DNA from: Coprinus comatus
Lineage: Eukaryota > Basidiomycota > Agaricomycetes > Agaricales > Agaricaceae
Assembly (NCBI GenBank): GCA_034638255.1
Contig: JAWPGT010000001.1
Location: 2,627,850-2,691,849, forward strand
Length of the DNA: 64,000 nt
Direction: 5' to 3'
The notes under the pieces: generated by a model
The model's database searches: none
Told to the model about the DNA's origin: nothing
The model's input: the letters and a program-made list of their open reading frames with translations, nothing else
Shown: positions 58,543-64,000 of the stretch, one piece after another
Layout of the letters: every line of letters starts with the position of its first letter
How positions within the stretch are numbered: the stretch's first letter is position 1
Made by a program: the position numbers and the translations under genes

Positions 58543-58651
58543 CAGACGTCTACGATTACTTCTCCCAAGATAACATGAACGACGATTTCAACAGCGAAAT
58601 CAAGGATTTTGCTTAAAGAGATTAGCCACCACGTCTAACTCTCTTCCATCT

Positions 58652-61600
58652 GTGTCTACTGCCCCATCTACATCATCATATTCTATTCCTCTTCCACTCA
58701 ACGCTGTACAACTCGGAGGAAATGGATCCAACTCTATCTACGCCCCCACACAAACTTCCAGTGCAGTAGCCAACTCAGAAACCGTGGATATCCTCGCCCT
58801 CATCGACTCAGGAGCAGGAGGAAATTTCATTGACCCAGCTTTGGTTAAACAACACCAATGGCCTGTCAAGAAACTCTTAAAACCCATTACTGCTTACAAT
58901 GCAGATGGTACCAAAAATGGTGTTTGTTCATTCTATTCCCCATTGAACTGTACAGTTAATGGTCGACAAACAACCATCGAAGCCAAAATAATCAGTCTCG
59001 GAAAACCTAGAATCATTTTAGGATTCCCCTGGTTACAGGAAAATAATCCAGACATCAATTGGTCTGACAGATTACTTAAATGGAGAGAAGAAGAATCAAG
59101 CGACGAGATATACCTTGATCTAATTCAAACCATTACAGATGATGACACACAACTGAACAAAATCTGCCTCGACGAGGAAGACTCAGTTGAAATCAACGTC
59201 AAAACATCATCCTCTAACACCATTGCTCAACAATTTGGTGACAAGAAACAAGACGACCCTAAGAAAGTCGTTCCTAAAGAGTTCGCCGAATTCTACAAAC
59301 TCTTTGACAAGAAAGCATCAGAACGCTTTCCTCAAACCCGACCTTGGGATCATAAAATTGAACTCGAAGATTCATTCGAAGCTCGTTCAATTAAACCATA
59401 TCGGTTATCACCTCTAGAAGAGAAGGAACTCGACACCTTCTTAAAAGAGAATCTTGAAAAAGGTTACATTCGACCTTCAAAATCACCTATGGCCTCCCCT
59501 TTCTTCTTTGTAGGAAAGAAGAGATGAAAAAACTACGGCCCTGTCAAGATTACAGATATCTAAATCAACACACTATCAAAAACGCATATCCCATTCCCCT
59601 CATCTCATCAATACTCGACAAATTGAGAGATTCGAAATGGTTCACAAAACTTGATGTTCGTCTAGGATATAACAATATCCGCATAAAAGATGGAGATCAA
59701 TGGAAAGGAGCCTTTAAAACAACTAAAGGACTTTTCGAACCCACAGTCATGTTCTTTGGAATGTGCAACTCGCCAGCTACCTTCCAAGCAATGATGGACT
59801 CATTGTTTAGAAAGCTGATAGATGATGGAGAAGTCATTGTCTATATGGATGATATCCTCATTCATGCCAAAACTAAAGAGGAACTTCGCCGTATCACTAA
59901 AGAAGTACTACGAATCCTCCTAAAGAATGATCTATTTCTCAAAACAGAGAAATGCGAATTCGAAAAACAACACCTCGAGTATCTCGGTGTAATCATCACT
60001 CCCAACAACGTCGCCATGGACCCCGCAAAATTACAAGGCATCCAACAATGGCCCGTACCCAAATCAGTACGAGACGTTCGCAAGTTCATTGGATTTTGCA
60101 ACTTCTACCGCAAATTCATTCGAAACTACTCCGACCTCGCACATCCGCTTAACGCTCTTATGTCTAATACTAAAGTATTCGATTGGACATCCGAATGCCA
60201 GTCTTCATTCGAAGATCTGAAAGCGCGATTTCTCACACAGCCCATCCTCACAGTTGCCGATCAAACTAAACCGTTTGAAATAGAATGCGATGCATCTCTA
60301 TACGCAACAGGAGCTGTCCTACTACAACGAGACACCAATGGAGTCAAGCACCCAGTTGCTTATCACAGCCGAAGTTTCAATCCCGCCGAACGAAATTATC
60401 ATTGCTCAGAGCAAGAATTTCTCGCAATAATTCGAGCACTCACAGAGTGGAGACACTACTTCGAAGGATCACCACACAAAACCATTGTATGGTCCGATCA
60501 CGAAAACCTCAAACGTTGGAAGAACCCTCAAGATCTCAACCGACGACAAGCACGATGGACAGCGTATATGCAACGATTCAACATCGAAATCCGACATATT
60601 CCCGGCAAGAAAAATGGTCCCGCTGATCATCTATCCCGAAGACCTGATCACGTACCTATCGGAGACGATAATCATGACGTAACTGCACTACCCCCGTCAT
60701 TATTCTCCACAGATTTACAAGAAACGTCACTCTGCATTATTGATGACCTCATCGGTCAGAAAATAAAAGACGTCACTCAACAACGGTCTTCATCTATTCC
60801 TGAAACATACGTCATCGATGACGATGGTTTCCTCCGCTATCAGAATAAGATTGTCATCCCCGATGATCTTCTTCTTCGACGATCCCTCTTACAAAGAGTA
60901 CACGACCATATCACCGCTGGACACCCAGGAATTACAGAAACTTTACGAAAACTAAAGCAATACTGTTACTGGCCCGGTATGAACTCGTTCGTACACAACT
61001 ACGTTCAAGGTTGTGGAACTTGTCAACAATACAAGATCAACCGCCACCCACTCAAAGCACCTTTACAACCCATAAAAGGACCTGCTTCCATCCGTCCATT
61101 CACCCAAATCTCCATGGACATGATAACGGATCTACCTCCAGACGGCCCCTATGACTCTATATTGTCCATAGTGGACCATGGACTTACAAAGGGGATATTA
61201 ATTATTCCTACTGCGAAAACAGCCACAGCCGATGACATAGCCGAGCTATTGATAGAACGGTTATTCGCCAAATTCGGAACTCCCGAAAAGGTTATCTCAG
61301 ATCGAGGACCCCAATTCATCGCCAAGTCAATGCAAGAATTCTATTCAAAACTAAATATAGAACCCGCATACTCGACCGCCTATCATCCTCAATCCGACGG
61401 ATCAACCGAAAGATTCAATCAAGAGATCGAACTATTCTTATCCATCTATTGCTCTGCAAATCCCAACTCCTGGGCACGAGCACTGCCTATCCTCGAATTT
61501 ACACACAATTCCCGTACCCATGCTGGTCGCACTCAAACCCCATTCGAACTAATGTATGGCTATGCACCAAAAACATTCCATACTACGGAAGAACCCTCAA

Positions 61601-62110
61601 ACATCCCATCTATCTCATCCCGATTTGAGTACCTCAAGCAAACAAGAGAACAGGCTCAAGAAGCTCATGAACATATGCGTCAACTTATGGCCGCTCGATC
61701 GAACAGACCATTACCAACCCTAGAACCAGGACAACGGGTCTGGCTCGATAACAGAAACCTCCAAATCAAATACAAATCGAAGAAAATGGCACAACGCCGA
61801 GAAGGCCCCTTCAAAATTCTACGCAAAATAGGAACAACCACCTATGAGCTAGAGTTACCAATGACGTGGAGGATCCACAACAAATTCCATATCCAACTCC
61901 TCACTCCTGTCAAAGAGAATGACGTATATGGCAAAATGTTTACAGCACCACCTCCAGACATCGTAAATGGAGAAGAAGAATACGAAGTCGAAAATATCCT
62001 GAACCACCGAGGAACCCCGAGCAAGACGGTATCTTGTTCATTGGAAAGGATACTCTTCCACGGAAGATTCTTGGGAGCCTGAATCGAATCTTACCAATTC
62101 AGGAGCAATC
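58652..62110 (+). pseudogene. Gypsy pol: protease, RT, RNase H, integrase and chromodomain, frameshifted
   Basis: The first frame (58652-59527) has the protease motif [13 protein letters not shown] and the start of RT ([20 protein letters not shown]). A small indel at ~59516-59528 switches frame. The second frame (59524-62082) has KLRPCQDYRYLN, RT active site VYMDD (~59843), RNase H (FEIECDASLYATGAVL, SDHENLKRW), the integrase zinc finger (HITAGHPG...CGTCQQYK) and the DDE triad in SMDMITDLP, SDRGPQFI and STERFNQEIE. The chromodomain begins YEVENIL; after another shift near 62010-62020 it continues as [16 protein letters not shown] in a different frame. The chromodomain would direct integration to modified chromatin. 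Confidence 0.9.
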
Positions 62111-62132
62111 CTAAAAAGTTATAAAGAGAGAC

Positions 62133-63489
62133 ATGGACTCTGACCAAATCCCCAGTTCAATGCTCTACTCTCCTCCCAATACACCCATCACTACTATCAC
62201 CAATGCCCCCTCCACCGTACTCCCAACCCAAACCTTGGCTCCTACCAATGGTTCCACCACACGCATCCCTCTCCCGTATTCCCCTGACACTCAGCTTGTT
62301 CGATTCCGACTATCATGCGAAACATACATCGCTGACCTCGAATCCGTTCATCGAAACAACTCTGAACGCCGCACACTCCTTCACACCCTTCGGGAAGACC
62401 TATCTGCTTACTTTCCTCAAAGAGCTAAGGAACTGTACCTTTGGGACACCTTGGCCCACACTTGTCAAAAACTCCAATCGAATGGTTTTTCACAACCAGA
62501 GCATGCTAGCCTCCACCAGCTTTTCCAGGATCTTGACAGATCCCGAAATTCAAGACCTTCGCTCTTCAGCGTTAGTTTTGGACCACGATATGTTAGCACT
62601 AGCAACCTTGAGACTCGAAGGGACGGAATCCTTTCTAGAGACTCGGAAGCGACTCACACCACTCCTCAGGAACCACTACATGCTCGAACAATGGGCCCGG
62701 AACCTGACCACTCAGGAAAGCTACTACCTGACCAACCTACTATCCCACCAAACGTTCCCAGCCAATGTCCCCAGACCCCATACATGCCACCAATTAAATC
62801 CACACAGCGTCGGTGCCCTGCATGTAACGGACATAACCACTTCCTACCACATTGCGAAAGTTACTTCTGCAACCACTGTAAGCAAACTGCTCCAGGCCAC
62901 TATGCCAAGCATTGCTCCCGCAACAAGTACAAAGGCCTCCCTTCCAACACCATCCCGACCTCCGTTATTGAGGAGCACTACATCCAAAACCCTAAACTCC
63001 GCCCTGCCGATAAAACGGACAGTAACATTCTACAAGGAGATAGGACACTTTTACAACAGCAACCGACACAACGACCAATCAATCGAGGGACAACGCGTCC
63101 TAGCATTCATGAACCACCAGAGATACGCCGCTCACGATCGACAGGACCCCGTACCCCGATTCCGACTGGATCTCGCAGTGAAAGACATCATCGATGCCAT
63201 TCCCACTCTCGCCAAGCACGCCGCCGCTCACGCCAGAGTACTGGATCAAATCAAGAAGACTTTGGACGAGACTTTGGAGAAGACTACGACCCCGTCGCCG
63301 AGGCCAACATCACTGGCTCCCCTTGCAGAGACCTCTGAAGTTGAGAATGAGGACATTCCCCTTAAGGAAGGAAGTAATGTTACGAGTCCACCCAAACCAC
63401 CGGCCCGTACCACCACCACCGAGGAAGACTTGTTCGCCATCTTCCCCGAACTCATTCCCAATGACGACACCATGGACGACTCCGCTTGA
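62133..63489 (+). pseudogene. Gypsy ORF3: additional zinc-knuckle protein frame downstream of pol
   Basis: Two long frames overlap: 62133-63338 (401 codons) and 62203-63489 (428 codons). Neither looks right throughout. Protein-like blocks alternate between them: RFRLSCETYIADLESVHRNN, then PEIQDLRSSALVLDHDMLAL in the second, then RRCPACNGHNHFLPHCESYF followed by CNHCKQTAPGHYAKHC in the first, then RVLAFMNHQRYAAHD and FRLDLAVKDIIDAIPTLAKH in the second. Three indels would reconcile them. The Cys/His-rich part looks like a double zinc-knuckle domain. The last ~37 codons lie inside the right LTR. No homologue with a known function comes to mind. Confidence 0.6.
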
Positions 63490-64000
63490 CATACCATTCC
63501 CGGTGACATCACAGTGACATCACTATGACATCGTTATGACCTAACGTCGAACTAAGTATGAGACTCCACTTATGCTTAGAAGTATACATTTCCCCAGCTC
63601 CAGTATTAGTTATCTGTTTCGTCATTTTACTCCTGTTGACTAATCTTTCATTGTATATGGAGTAAATAGTCCCCGACCCCGATGTCTCACCTACTCCTGT
63701 TGACAGTTCTAGCATTGTGTATGGAGTAGATTATAAAGCGATGACGAGTATTTGGGATATACGTAGTTAGTAGCTATTAATAGGTACATTCCTAGAATAG
63801 TATAAATACTCGCTGTATTAGACGATTAAAGCCTTAAGCTTTAATCTCTTCTGTTGTAGCCCTTATACATCTCTGTCTCCATACCTCTCGGTCACTAGGT
63901 TGAAAGGCCTTGAGATTGCAGCAGAGTGTTTATTGATCGCACGTTCCTACACGACTGCACTCTAGCGTTTAAGTTCCAGGAGTGTTCAGCTTAACGGTTC
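63378..64000 (+). repeat. Gypsy 3' LTR (truncated by window end)
   Basis: Starts TGTTACG after a purine-rich AAGGAAGGAAG tract, and aligns with the 5' LTR for all 623 visible bases with about seven differences. The last ~14 bp should lie just outside the window. Confidence 0.93.

Larger units (their letters stand above)
55745..64000 (+). mobile_element. Chromodomain Gypsy (Ty3/mdg4, Tf1/sushi-like) LTR retrotransposon, 3' LTR cut by the window edge
   Basis: Left LTR 55745-56381, self-complementary primer site, gag, protease-RT-RNase H-integrase-chromodomain pol, an extra downstream frame and the right LTR from 63378. Reverse transcriptase precedes integrase, and a chromodomain ends pol, which defines the chromovirus branch of fungal Gypsy elements. 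The left 5-bp flank is AATGC; the right flank is outside the window, so the duplication cannot be checked. The coding part carries several single-base frame breaks. Confidence 0.93.

Overview
This window looks like nuclear DNA of a mushroom-forming basidiomycete (Agaricomycetes). The genes have many short GT-AG introns of about 50-80 nt. Several encode families that I know mainly from Agaricomycetes (DUF6535 and DUF6533 membrane proteins, lineage-specific F-box and BTB proteins), and the transposons are fungal Copia and chromodomain Gypsy elements. No rRNA, tRNA or CRISPR array was recognised.

Layout. 0-6 kb holds three minus-strand genes: a truncated O-fucosyltransferase-like membrane protein, a large HAM1-like protein and a multi-pass membrane protein. 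7.5-11.4 kb holds a membrane-anchored YqcI/YcgG-family protein (minus) and an F-box gene (plus). 11.4-14.6 kb is gene-poor and carries nested inverted repeats that look like non-autonomous DNA transposons. 14.6-30 kb is one DUF6535 gene destroyed by three insertions: Copia-1 (15515-21829, TSD TGGAT), a 189-bp TG...CA element (21852-22040, TSD CTAG) and Copia-2 (22444-29087, TSD TAGAC). 30.3-37.1 kb has a second, almost identical YqcI/YcgG gene, an intact DUF6535 gene and decayed F-box copies. 37.7-42.3 kb has a DUF6533 gene and another DUF6535 gene. 44-52.1 kb is a conserved housekeeping block: ELP6, ribosomal protein eL8, a BTB gene with a one-base break, a dienelactone hydrolase and the CNNM/MAM3 transporter. 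53.3-55.7 kb has a second DUF6533 gene, a second copy of the short TG...CA repeat and the last exon of a third DUF6533 gene. 55.7 kb to the end is a chromodomain Gypsy element whose 3' LTR runs off the window.

Relations between the parts. The window mixes a conserved core with a fast-turnover zone in which four families have multiplied locally (YqcI/YcgG x2, F-box x3, DUF6535 x3, DUF6533 x3) and transposons have landed in the copies. Decay follows two patterns. The Copia elements and the broken DUF6535 gene carry only in-frame TGA codons, most where CGA is expected, which fits deamination at CpG. The Gypsy element and the BTB gene carry single-base indels. The most distinctive mechanistic observation is an 11-nt match between the predicted 5' end of the Gypsy transcript and its primer-binding site, the arrangement used by self-priming Tf1/sushi-type elements. 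The two Copia elements instead carry a 12-nt complement to the initiator tRNA-Met anticodon arm.
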